Source: Planctomycetaceae bacterium (lineage in GTDB: Bacteria; Planctomycetota; Planctomycetia; Planctomycetales; Planctomycetaceae). Taken from it: 32,119 nt of DNA. Positions 23,975 to 32,119 of the stretch are shown here, piece by piece. The notes below the pieces were generated by a model. That model did not search any database. It was not told the origin of the DNA and was given only the letters and a program-made list of their open reading frames with translations. A program made the translations under genes and the position numbers. Every line of letters begins with the position of its first letter. Position 1 is the first letter of the stretch. Location: positions 1 through 32,119 of the forward strand of contig JAGQQG010000069.1 in NCBI GenBank assembly GCA_020426325.1, read 5' to 3'.

Positions 23975-25405
23975 ATGACCGAACGACTGCCTCCCAAGGA
24001 ACGAACCAAAATCCCGCGACAGGCGATGCCTGAGCAGGACCCGCACGAACGCGCTCACAACTTTGCGGAAGTCAATCGCGGACTGGAAATCCTCGTTGCG
24101 GAAAAGGAGGCGCAGCGGTGCCTCGCGTGCAACGACCCCAAGTGTGTCCACGGCTGTCCGGTCGGAGTCAAAATACGAGAGTTTGTCGATCTGGTGATCG
24201 AGGGTGAGTACCTGAAGGCGGCAGCGAAAATCCGCGAGGACAACGTGCTCCCGGCAGTCACCGGACGTGTCTGCCCGCAGGAGAATCAATGCGAAGGGTC
24301 CTGCATCCTGGGAAAACGGTTCAGCCCGCTCGCGATCGGGCATCTGGAACGGTTCGTCGCTGACTACGAACAGGCAACAGGCCAGGTCGGTTTGCCGGAG
24401 CGTGCCCCGGCGACCGGCAAGAAAGTCGCCATCGTCGGCAGTGGTCCTGCGGGCCTCAGTTGTGCGGGCGACCTCGTCCTGAAGGGGCACGATGTCACAG
24501 TCTTCGAAGCTTTGCACGAGATCGGAGGGGTGCTGGTGTATGGCATCCCGGAGTTTCGTCTCCCCAAGGAGATTGTCCGTAACGAGGTCGACAACCTCCG
24601 AAAGATGGGCGTCGATTTTCAGACCAACGTCGTCATCGGCAAAACCGTGACCATTGACGAACTGTTCGACGAGGAGGGGTATGACGCGGTCTTCATCGCC
24701 ACCGGAGCAGGGCTGCCCAAGTTCATGAACCTGCCCGGCGAACACCTGGGCGGCGTGTATTCGGCAAACGAGTTCCTCACACGCGTCAACCTTATGAAGG
24801 CATACGATCCAGATCATTACGACTCGCCCATTTATTACTGTCGTGATCGAAATGTCGCTGTGATTGGTGGCGGCAATACCGCGATGGATTCGATCCGATC
24901 AGCCCTTCGGCTTGGTGCGAAGAACGCCTACATCATCTACCGCCGAGGTGAAGAGGAGATGCCCGCCCGGCGCGAGGAGGTGCACCATGCTCGCGATGAA
25001 GGAGTGCAGTTCCTCAACCTTCACAACCCGGTCGAGTTCCTCGGCAACGACGATGGATACCTGACAGCAGTGAAGCTGATCAAAATGGAACTTGGCCCCG
25101 AAGATGAATCCGGCAGGCGTTCACCCATTCCGATCGAAAGCTCTGAGTTCGATCTTCCCTTGGACGTAGCTATCATCGCGATCGGGACCGGTGCCAACCC
25201 GCTCGTGCAGTCGACGACCCCAGACGTCAAGACGAACAAATGGGGCTACATCGTCGCAGACGATCAGACTCTGCGGACAACTAAGCGCGGCGTCTTCGCA
25301 GGGGGTGACATCGTCAGCGGCTCTGCGACGGTCATTCTCGCGATGGGAGCCGGCCGTACCGCAGCCCGTTCGATTCACGAGTACCTCACCACCGGCGAAT
25401 GGTGA
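23975..25405 (+). CDS. nfnB: NfnB/SudA/GltD-like NADPH-binding large subunit
   Basis: The 476-residue large subunit resembles glutamate synthase small chain and NfnB. An N-terminal helical domain binds two [4Fe-4S] clusters, with Cys49, Cys52, Cys57, Cys61 and Cys100, Cys106, Cys110. Then come an FAD motif GSGPAGLSCAG (155-165), an NADPH-binding GGGNTAMDS, YRRGEEEMPARREE, and a C-terminal FAD motif GVFAGGDIVSG. No glutaminase or large glutamate synthase subunit is nearby, and NfnA lies six bases upstream, so NfnB fits better than GltD. Together with NfnA it should exchange electrons among ferredoxin, NADH and NADPH, the last step linking NifJ to the hydrogenase's NAD(P)H pool. Pyrimidine reductase PreT is a related alternative given the DHOD-like neighbour. 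Confidence 0.88.
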   Translation: MTERLPPKERTKIPRQAMPEQDPHERAHNFAEVNRGLEILVAEKEAQRCLACNDPKCVHGCPVGVKIREFVDLVIEGEYLKAAAKIREDNVLPAVTGRVCPQENQCEGSCILGKRFSPLAIGHLERFVADYEQATGQVGLPERAPATGKKVAIVGSGPAGLSCAGDLVLKGHDVTVFEALHEIGGVLVYGIPEFRLPKEIVRNEVDNLRKMGVDFQTNVVIGKTVTIDELFDEEGYDAVFIATGAGLPKFMNLPGEHLGGVYSANEFLTRVNLMKAYDPDHYDSPIYYCRDRNVAVIGGGNTAMDSIRSALRLGAKNAYIIYRRGEEEMPARREEVHHARDEGVQFLNLHNPVEFLGNDDGYLTAVKLIKMELGPEDESGRRSPIPIESSEFDLPLDVAIIAIGTGANPLVQSTTPDVKTNKWGYIVADDQTLRTTKRGVFAGGDIVSGSATVILAMGAGRTAARSIHEYLTTGEW

Positions 25406-25412
25406 CGGCCAC

Positions 25413-25436
25413 TTTCAATCAACACTGGGATTGGAA
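25413..25436. terminator. Hairpin between nfnB and the convergent hydrolase gene
   Basis: TTTCAATC (25413-25420) and GATTGGAA (25429-25436) pair over 8 bp with one G-T wobble around an 8-base loop. It lies in the 42-bp gap between convergent genes and could end both transcripts. It is AT-rich and lacks a T-tract. Confidence 0.4.
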
Positions 25437-25447
25437 CCCTCTCAGCG

Positions 25448-27070
25448 TCATTCGTCATCCGTGGACGGATGGACGATCGGCAACAGCAGTCGAGACGGAT
25501 AAAGCTGGCTGAAGTGGATCGTGTTGTTGGCGACGCGCGTTTCGCTGTCTGCACGCTGAGCGTGACCGGTGTTCGGGTTGGGATCAAAACGGGGGTCGTT
25601 ACTGCTCGTGACGTGAAGTGCAATCCGATGTCCCTTGTTGAAGACGATCGCGGTTGACCACAAATCGACTCGGGCACGGACGACCTGTCCCGGCTCCATC
25701 ATGACCTCGTGATCGAGTCCATCCCGATACCGCATGCGGAGAATCCCATCTGTGATCAGAGCTTCGTAACCGTCCGGGTAAACATCCACCAGCTTGGCGA
25801 CGAAGTCGGTATCGGGTGCATCGGATTCGACATACAGGTCAGCGGTCACACGACCGACGACTTCAACCGGTGACTCCAGCACGTCCGTCTCAAATCGCAA
25901 ATAGTCTTCGCGATCACCAATCTCCTGCTGATCCAGTGGCCCTTTGCCACCAAGAATCAGGTTTCCTCCGCCGATCGTGGGAACCGGATTCTTCGGATCG
26001 TATGCGTACGCTTCACTCCCCGCTGAATCTGGAGGCGATGAGGAGAGAATTCGGTCAGCTGAGATGAAGAACGATTGCGGACGGGCCGCGAGCGGCGGCC
26101 ACGCCTCGGCTTCTTTCCATACGTTGCCCGGAGTGTCCCTCTCTTCGGTAGCGCCCATCAGGTAATAGCTGACTGGCGGTTCTCGATCGATGCCGTTGTC
26201 GATTCCCTTCAGCCAATGGTCGAACCAGCGAAGCTGAAACTTGAAATCAAAGACTCCACGCTCTCCGCCCGGAAACTTCAGACGTCCTCCGGTCTGTCCG
26301 TGGGCATAGGGGCCCATGATGAGCTTCTGGTTACCCGCAGCCAGTCCCGCCCCGTGCTCCTGCAGACCGACAAAGTTGTCGATGGTCCCCTGTGCAAAGA
26401 TGTCGAACCATCCCCCGACGTTGCAGATGGGAATGTCGATGCGGTTATGAAAGTCCGTAATCTCTCGCCAGTCCCAGTACGATGTGCCTGCCGGATGCTG
26501 CATCGTATCGTCGATCGCGAAAGCCGCGTTCATGGTCGTCAGCCAGCCGTCGTTCATTTCCTTGCGATAGACGCCCCCCATGTAGACCGTGTTTCGCCGT
26601 GCACTCGCGGGGGCGACGATCACAAACGCACACTTGAGATGCGGCGGGGTCTGCGTCGCGGCTAGATTGGATGTGATCCCCACGGCTGATCCCCCCAACA
26701 TTCCGACCTTGCCGTTCGACCACTCCTGAGCTGCAACCCACTCGACCATGTCGTAACCGTCGTGATGATCGGTCTTGAACGGATCGTACTTGCCCTTGGA
26801 CTTGAACCGGCCACGACAGTCTTGCGACACGAAGGCATATCCCTGTTCGGCAAACTTTTCAGCAGCACCACGGTTGCCATTCTTGTTGTAAGGCGTCCGC
26901 GACAGGATGCACGGCCACGGCCCGTCCCCTTCAGGGAGATAAATGTCAGTGGCCAGTTCCACCTCGTCGCGCATCGGTACCATCACCTCATCCGGTTCCG
27001 CACGGACGATGGTGTTCGAGAGAAGCAGGCAACAGGCAACAGCGATGACATGCAAACACCGGAGATGCAT
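25448..27070 (-). CDS. Secreted CocE/NonD-family hydrolase (peptidase S15-like)
   Basis: This 540-residue protein has a signal peptide (hydrophobic residues 7-19, likely cleavage after VRA at residue 24), an alpha/beta-hydrolase domain (about 30-300) and a C-terminal jelly-roll domain (about 370-530), the CocE/NonD and X-Pro dipeptidyl-peptidase arrangement. The likely catalytic triad is Ser128 (GGSAVG), Asp223 (GGWFDIF) and His257 (GPYAHG). It should cleave an ester or amide with an acyl or aminoacyl group; the family spans cocaine esterase, glutaryl-7-ACA acylase and peptidases, so the substrate is open. The nucleophile motif GGSAVG differs from the commoner GxSYxG. The ATG has a CGGAG six bases upstream. 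It is convergent with nfnB and divergent from the giant cytochrome gene. Confidence 0.88.
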   Translation of the reverse strand: MHLRCLHVIAVACCLLLSNTIVRAEPDEVMVPMRDEVELATDIYLPEGDGPWPCILSRTPYNKNGNRGAAEKFAEQGYAFVSQDCRGRFKSKGKYDPFKTDHHDGYDMVEWVAAQEWSNGKVGMLGGSAVGITSNLAATQTPPHLKCAFVIVAPASARRNTVYMGGVYRKEMNDGWLTTMNAAFAIDDTMQHPAGTSYWDWREITDFHNRIDIPICNVGGWFDIFAQGTIDNFVGLQEHGAGLAAGNQKLIMGPYAHGQTGGRLKFPGGERGVFDFKFQLRWFDHWLKGIDNGIDREPPVSYYLMGATEERDTPGNVWKEAEAWPPLAARPQSFFISADRILSSSPPDSAGSEAYAYDPKNPVPTIGGGNLILGGKGPLDQQEIGDREDYLRFETDVLESPVEVVGRVTADLYVESDAPDTDFVAKLVDVYPDGYEALITDGILRMRYRDGLDHEVMMEPGQVVRARVDLWSTAIVFNKGHRIALHVTSSNDPRFDPNPNTGHAQRADSETRVANNTIHFSQLYPSRLLLPIVHPSTDDE

Positions 27071-27408
27071 AAGGGCTCCGTGAAAACGCGTGGGAGAGGG
27101 AGAGAGGAACTGAGTGATGTAACTGACCTAGCCTATGATATCTCACGCATGTTCAACAGTCCCCGCATGGGATTCCTTCAGAGCGAAGTGTGTCTGAACC
27201 TGTTCGGACGCCACCATGAGAGGGCTAGGCTCCTGCCGAGCCGTGATGCTGAAGAGACATTCGCCAAATTCATGGACCCAGAGGTGCATTGTTGTCCTGT
27301 CTTTTGCTCATGGATCGCCCCGGCTACAGTGTAGGACTGTCGTGAACTTTCTCTCACAAGAAGTCTCAATCTGACGAAGTGCTGGTTCTGTAAGGAGTGA
27401 ACTCCCTC
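27071..27408. promoter_or_regulatory. Divergent intergenic region, 338 bp
   Basis: This stretch separates two divergent secreted-protein genes and should hold both promoters. I see no gene in it. A small hairpin, GGCTC (27228-27232) and GAGCC (27238-27242) with a 5-base loop, lies near the middle. An AAGGAG ribosome-binding site at 27392-27397 serves the downstream gene. No known operator motif was recognised. Confidence 0.5.
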
Positions 27409-30400
27409 ATGACGTCGATGTGCCTCCGGTTGCCGTTGTTGCTGTCTTTAATGCTGGTGTGTGTCTGTCCCTTGCGGGGCGATGATGAACGAGGATTCAA
27501 GCCGTTGTTCGACGGCGAATCTCTCAACGGCTGGAAGGGGGATGAAAACTTCTGGACGGTCGCCGACGGTGCGATCGTGGGCGAGTCGACCGCTGAGAAT
27601 CCGTGCAAACAGAACACATTCCTGGTCTGGGACGCGGGCGAGGTCGACGACTTTGAGTTGAGGCTGCAATTCCGCATCACCGGTTCTGATCAGGCCAACT
27701 CGGGCATTCAGTTTCGGGGGAATGCTGAAGACGGACACATCGTCGGATATCAGGCGGACATCGACCGGGCCGGCAAGTGGGTCGGCTCATTGTACGACGA
27801 GAGAACCGGGCGCGGTCAGCTGGCCGCACGTGGCGAGATGAGAGCCATCGGCTATAACGTCGTCAGGGATGAAACCGTGCCCGAGTTGGCCGATGAGTTG
27901 TTCAAACAAATCCATGTGGATGACTGGAACGACTATCACATCACGGCTCGCGGCAATCATATCGTCCTCGCAATAAACGGACATTGGATGGCAGAAGTCT
28001 TCGATGGAAATACGAAAGAGCAGGATTTTATCGGCAAGCTCGCGTTGCAGTTGCACTCAGGTCCGCCGATGAAGATCGAGTTCCGTAACATCCGCCTCAA
28101 ACGATTCCCATTTGAACGCTTTAAGAAGATCGTCTTCCTCGCAGGCACGCGAAGTCATGGGTACGGAGCCCACGAGCATCGGGCCGGCTGTCTGTTGATG
28201 GCCAAGCGACTCAACGCTGCACGTGAGCAGGACGGATTACCGGTGATCGCAACGGTCTACTCAGGCCGATGGCCGACCGATCCGACGGCCTTCGACAATG
28301 CAGATACGGTTGTGAGCTACTGCGACGGTGGCGGCAATCATCCCATCAATGAGCACTTGGAAGACTTTGATAATCTGATGAAGAAGGGTGTTGGCCTGGT
28401 CTGCATTCATTACGCAGTCGAGACGACCAAGGGAGAAGCGGGCGACCATTTCCTCGACTGGATTGGTGGATACTTCGAGCCGCACTGGTCGGTCAATCCG
28501 CATTGGACGGCAAACTTTGACGAGTTGCCGACGCATCCCATCACGCGAGGCGTCGAGCCGTTCGAGATCAATGATGAGTGGTACTACCACATGCGTTTCC
28601 GCCCTGAGATGGAGGGGGTCACGCCTATCCTGACCGACCTTCCACCGCGCGAGTCACTCAACCGGGAAGACGGACCGCACTCCGGAAATCCGTTTGTTCG
28701 GGATGCTGTCTTGCAACGTAAGGAGCCCCAGCATGTCGCCTGGGCGTATGAACGACCGAACGGCAGCCGTGGCTTCGGCTTCACCGGCGGACACTTTCAC
28801 CGCAACTGGCAGGACGACAGTTTCCGAAAGTTGGTCCTGAATGCGATCGTCTGGAGTGCCGGAGTCGATGTTCCTAAAGAGGGCATCCCCTCTGCGACCC
28901 CGTCGGATGAAGAGATGGAAGCGAATCAGGACTTTCCCAAGCCGAATTCTCAGTCGAAAGCCACATCCCTGCAGCGAAAGAAACCGGTTGGTGTTCCGGA
29001 GCAGCCGGCAGGGGAGAGTCGCAAGCTCGAAGACGCACTCGCGGGTCTCGATGTGCACAAGGATTTGCAGGTGTCGCTGTTCGCGGGCGAGCCGGTCATG
29101 AGCAACCCGGCCAACATCGATATTGACCATCTGGGTCGCGTTTGGGTCTGTGAGGCGATCAACTATCGAGCCTTTCGCAATGCGGATGTCATCGGCGACC
29201 ACACACAAGGGGATCGCATACTCATCCTCGAAGACACCGACGGGGACGGGCATGCGGACAAAGAGACGGTCTTCTATGAGGGGCATGACGTCGACTCGGC
29301 TCATGGCGTGTGCGTGCTCGGCACACCCGACGGCAAAGGGACGCGGGCCATCATCTCGGCCCTCGACAACGTCTTCTTTCTGATCGATGACGATGGCGAC
29401 TTGAAGGCTGATCGCAAGGAACTGCTGTTCACCGGCATCAGTGGAGCCCAGCACGATCACGGCATCCACGCGTTCGTCTTCGGACCGGACGGCAAGCTCT
29501 ACTTCAACATGGGCAACGCTGGCCAGCACATACGCGACAGAAATGGCGAGCCAATCATCGACAAGGCCGGGAACGAAGTCACGGACGCGATCAATCCCTA
29601 CCAGCAGGGGATGGTCTTCCGTTGCAACCTCGATGGCAGCGAGTTCGAGACGCTCGCGTGGAACTTCCGCAATAACTGGGAGGTGTGTGTCGACTCCTTC
29701 GGGACGATGTGGCAGTCGGACAATGACGACGACGGGAATCAGGGCGTGCGGATCAATTACGTGATGGAGTACGGCAACTATGGCTACAAGGATGAGTTTA
29801 CCGGTGCTGGCTGGCGGGAACCGCGAACTGGTTGGGAGGATGAGATCCCGCTGCGTCACTGGCATCTGAACGATCCGGGCGTGGTGCCCAACCTGTTACA
29901 GACGGGAGGCGGCTCGCCGACCGGCATTTGCATCAACGAGGGGTCGCTGCTGCCCGAACTTTTCCAGAATCAGCTCATCCACTGTGACGCAGGTCCGAAT
30001 GTTGTCCGGTGTTATCCGGTGCAACGTTACGGAGCCGGGTACAAGGCTGAGAGTGTGGACGTCCTCGTCGGCACGCGGGACAAGTGGTTCCGGCCGACGG
30101 ACGTATGCGTCGCTCCGGATGGCTCGCTGATCATCTCCGACTGGTACGATCCGGGTGTCGGTGGACACCGGATGCAGGACGTCGAGCGCGGTCGGCTGTT
30201 CCGCATCACGCCGAAAGGTCATGACGGAAAGTACACGATCCCTCGGCAAGACTTCAGCACACCTGAGGGAGCAGTCGCAGCCCTCCAGAGTCCGAACTCG
30301 GCGACGCGATCGATCGCCTGGCGGACATTGCATGACATGGGAGACGGCGCTCGTGATGCGCTCGTCAAGCTGTGGGAGTCCGACGATCCACGCATGCGTC

Positions 30401-32019
30401 TGCGGGCGCTCTGGGTGCTCAGCAAGCTGGATGTCGATCCGACATGGAAAGTGCAACTCGGCCGCAAGGCATTACAGGATGAAAATCCCGATGTGCGGGT
30501 GGCAGCCATTCGTATGTGTCGACAGCTGCGGGACCAGTTCGACGTTGCAGACATCCACGATGTCATCGACCTGCAGGACCCCAGTCCGGCTGTGCGTCGT
30601 GAGATGCTGATCGGGCTTCGCGAGTTGAACATCCCCGCCGGTGCGGTCGTCTGGGCCGAACTGGCACTTCAGCACGACCGGAAGGACCGCTGGTATCTGG
30701 AAGCACTCGGCATCGGGGCAGACCTGCAATGGGATGAATGCCTGCAGCAGTGGCTGTCGTTGTCAGGAAAGGCGATCGACACCCCGGCTGGTCGCGACAT
30801 CGTCTGGCGGTCGCGTGCGACTCAGACTCCGGAATTGCTGGCGGAGATCATTCTCAATCCCAATACGCCGCGTGAGCAGTTGCCGCGAATGTTTCGGTCG
30901 TTCGACTTTCAACGTTCGCCAACCAGACAGCAGGCGCTCGAATCGCTGGCCGTCGCGGAAATGGATGACTCGGAACGCCAATTGTTCGTCAACGCAGAGG
31001 CGCTGGAGCGTCTGGATGGCATCAAACTGGCTGACCGTCAGGACCTCACCGCTCCCATCAACCGAGTCCTTGACGCGAGTCCAGAGACGCCGCGATTCGT
31101 CAAGTTGATCCAGCAATTTGACGTGAGAGATCGTGATGAGGAACTCGTCTCGCTGATTGTGCATGACCCGCAATCACAACTGTCAATGGATGCCGCGAAT
31201 GTTCTCCTGCATCACCCATCTCAACCGACGTTGCGGGAAGTGCTCGTCGAAGATGACATTGCCGCAGGAGAGGCAATCCTCGCTGCGATTGGCGCCACGG
31301 CTAACGGACATGCCCTTGAGCTGGTGCATGAGGTGATGAATGACGAGTCGCGTCCGATCGCCCTGCGGCGGGCTGCGGTGAAAGCGTTAGGAGAGATCCC
31401 CAAGGGAGCCCAAGAGTTGCTGTCGGCGGCGAAGGCGGGGACGATCGAAGAGCCCTTGCTGCAGGCAACTGCCAGTGCCCTCCATGCGTCCACCGATGAG
31501 AAGATCCGACAACAGGCGAACGAGTTGTTCCCGCTCCCCGCAGCGAAGGATAGCGAGCCGCTGCCGCCCCTGAGCGAGTTGCTGAGTCGCAAGGGGAACA
31601 TCGACATGGGACGCATCGTGTTCCATTCAACCGGCACCTGTACCAAGTGTCATATCGTCAACGGAATCGGCCGCGAGATCGGCCCGAACCTCTCTGAAAT
31701 TGGGAAGAAGCTCGCCAAGCCGGCCATGTTCGAATCGATCCTCTATCCCTCCGCGGGGATCTCCCACAATTACGAGTCCTGGACGATCGTGACGATCGAC
31801 GGCCAGGTGCTGACCGGTCTGCTGGTGAGTGAGACGCCGGATGAAGTGCAGATCAAGGACGTCAACGCGATCGTGCATGCGGTCAAGACCGAAGACATCG
31901 ATCTCCGCAAAAAGCAAGACGTTTCCATCATGCCGGCAGACCTGCAAAAGGTGATGTCGGCCAACGACCTGGTCGACGTCGTTGAGTACCTGACGACGTT
32001 GAAACAACGAACGCAGTAG
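27409..32019 (+). CDS. Secreted DUF1080-ThuA-propeller-HEAT-cytochrome c fusion protein
   Basis: This 1,536-residue protein has a signal peptide (about 1-24, cleavage near PLRG) followed by five parts. First is a DUF1080 (3-keto-disaccharide hydrolase type) domain (about 28-235; FKPLFDGESLNGWKG). Second is a ThuA-like domain (about 239-495; KKIVFLAGTRSHGYGAHEH). Third is a sorbosone-dehydrogenase-like beta-propeller of the planctomycete membrane-bound dehydrogenase type (about 545-945). Fourth are HEAT-like repeats (about 953-1390). Last is a C-terminal domain with a haem c site CTKCH at Cys1411, Cys1414, His1415. It probably acts outside the cytoplasmic membrane in carbohydrate oxidation or processing, with electrons passing through the haem. 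The ATG at 27409 is preferred because the GTG at 27397 overlaps the AAGGAG ribosome-binding site; an ATG at 27418 is also possible. Substrate is unknown. Confidence 0.92.
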   Translation: MTSMCLRLPLLLSLMLVCVCPLRGDDERGFKPLFDGESLNGWKGDENFWTVADGAIVGESTAENPCKQNTFLVWDAGEVDDFELRLQFRITGSDQANSGIQFRGNAEDGHIVGYQADIDRAGKWVGSLYDERTGRGQLAARGEMRAIGYNVVRDETVPELADELFKQIHVDDWNDYHITARGNHIVLAINGHWMAEVFDGNTKEQDFIGKLALQLHSGPPMKIEFRNIRLKRFPFERFKKIVFLAGTRSHGYGAHEHRAGCLLMAKRLNAAREQDGLPVIATVYSGRWPTDPTAFDNADTVVSYCDGGGNHPINEHLEDFDNLMKKGVGLVCIHYAVETTKGEAGDHFLDWIGGYFEPHWSVNPHWTANFDELPTHPITRGVEPFEINDEWYYHMRFRPEMEGVTPILTDLPPRESLNREDGPHSGNPFVRDAVLQRKEPQHVAWAYERPNGSRGFGFTGGHFHRNWQDDSFRKLVLNAIVWSAGVDVPKEGIPSATPSDEEMEANQDFPKPNSQSKATSLQRKKPVGVPEQPAGESRKLEDALAGLDVHKDLQVSLFAGEPVMSNPANIDIDHLGRVWVCEAINYRAFRNADVIGDHTQGDRILILEDTDGDGHADKETVFYEGHDVDSAHGVCVLGTPDGKGTRAIISALDNVFFLIDDDGDLKADRKELLFTGISGAQHDHGIHAFVFGPDGKLYFNMGNAGQHIRDRNGEPIIDKAGNEVTDAINPYQQGMVFRCNLDGSEFETLAWNFRNNWEVCVDSFGTMWQSDNDDDGNQGVRINYVMEYGNYGYKDEFTGAGWREPRTGWEDEIPLRHWHLNDPGVVPNLLQTGGGSPTGICINEGSLLPELFQNQLIHCDAGPNVVRCYPVQRYGAGYKAESVDVLVGTRDKWFRPTDVCVAPDGSLIISDWYDPGVGGHRMQDVERGRLFRITPKGHDGKYTIPRQDFSTPEGAVAALQSPNSATRSIAWRTLHDMGDGARDALVKLWESDDPRMRLRALWVLSKLDVDPTWKVQLGRKALQDENPDVRVAAIRMCRQLRDQFDVADIHDVIDLQDPSPAVRREMLIGLRELNIPAGAVVWAELALQHDRKDRWYLEALGIGADLQWDECLQQWLSLSGKAIDTPAGRDIVWRSRATQTPELLAEIILNPNTPREQLPRMFRSFDFQRSPTRQQALESLAVAEMDDSERQLFVNAEALERLDGIKLADRQDLTAPINRVLDASPETPRFVKLIQQFDVRDRDEELVSLIVHDPQSQLSMDAANVLLHHPSQPTLREVLVEDDIAAGEAILAAIGATANGHALELVHEVMNDESRPIALRRAAVKALGEIPKGAQELLSAAKAGTIEEPLLQATASALHASTDEKIRQQANELFPLPAAKDSEPLPPLSELLSRKGNIDMGRIVFHSTGTCTKCHIVNGIGREIGPNLSEIGKKLAKPAMFESILYPSAGISHNYESWTIVTIDGQVLTGLLVSETPDEVQIKDVNAIVHAVKTEDIDLRKKQDVSIMPADLQKVMSANDLVDVVEYLTTLKQRTQ

Positions 32020-32030
32020 AAATTCCGACT

Positions 32031-32069
32031 GACGAGGCATGCACTGCATCAATTTCTGCATGCAGCGTC
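32031..32069 (+). terminator. Hairpin after the giant cytochrome gene
   Basis: GACG (32031-32034) and GCATGCA (32037-32043) pair with TGCATGC (32057-32063) and CGTC (32066-32069), with a symmetric AG/AG internal loop and a 13-base terminal loop. It begins 12 bases after the stop codon. No T-tract follows, so it may act as a terminator or 3'-end stabiliser. Nothing else is seen in the last 50 bases. Confidence 0.5.
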
Positions 32070-32119
32070 TCAGAACGCAAACTTCCTGATCCCGTGAAAA
32101 GTCCTTGCCCAAGTCATGT

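Noticed and set aside
23894-24817. A 307-codon minus-strand open frame over nfnA and nfnB
   Set aside because: Both plus-strand genes show complete cofactor motifs here; the antisense frame has none.
23975-25405. Glutamate synthase small subunit GltD
   Set aside because: No large glutamate synthase subunit is nearby and the NfnA-type subunit lies directly upstream, so NfnB is the better fit.
28654-29865. A 403-codon open frame on the minus strand inside the giant cytochrome gene
   Set aside because: It lies wholly within a clearly coding region on the plus strand with strong domain matches, and its translation shows no family features.

Overview
The window looks like chromosomal DNA from a planctomycete. 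The best indicators are a secreted 1,536-residue protein joining DUF1080, ThuA, a beta-propeller, HEAT-like repeats and a C-terminal CxxCH haem site, a combination typical of Planctomycetes, and several small proteins of the kind conserved in that phylum. Base composition is moderately GC-rich and even. No insertion sequence, prophage, CRISPR array, tRNA or rRNA was seen. Assignment to the phylum is inference from gene content.

Layout. Positions 1-6717 carry housekeeping and small genes: a PH-domain membrane protein, a XerC/D recombinase, a 75-residue orphan, a thioredoxin-reductase-like ferredoxin-NADP reductase, an FHA-GGDEF diguanylate cyclase, two membrane or secreted proteins of unknown role, and purN. 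Positions 6850-17928 are one tightly packed minus-strand operon of 12 genes: a stand-alone cyclic-nucleotide-binding-fold protein, the four subunits of a group 3b-type [NiFe] hydrogenase (beta, gamma, delta, alpha), its maturation protease, and hypA, hypB, hypF, hypC, hypD and hypE. Most junctions are 1-8 bp overlaps or gaps of a few bases. Divergent from it, across a 517-bp control region rich in inverted repeats, lies a plus-strand operon (18446-25405): nifJ (pyruvate:ferredoxin oxidoreductase), a dihydroorotate-dehydrogenase-like flavoprotein, and both subunits of an NfnAB/SudAB-type transhydrogenase. The right end holds a secreted CocE/NonD-type hydrolase and, divergent from it, the giant multidomain cytochrome protein.

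How the genes fit together. NifJ would oxidise pyruvate and reduce ferredoxin. NfnAB would exchange electrons between reduced ferredoxin plus NADH and NADP(H). The group 3b hydrogenase would exchange electrons between NAD(P)H and H2. The two operons therefore encode a nearly self-contained redox module linking pyruvate, ferredoxin, NAD(P)H and H2, plausibly used for fermentative redox balancing when oxygen is scarce. The two least explained parts are the DHOD-like protein, which lacks the expected catalytic SCPN motif yet sits beside a PyrK-like and a GltD-like subunit, and the HTH-less cyclic-nucleotide-fold protein that leads the hydrogenase operon.

Start codons were revised from the longest open frames where ribosome-binding sites, overlaps or family N-termini favoured an internal start. 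Family assignments rest on visible motifs and general knowledge; no database search was run.
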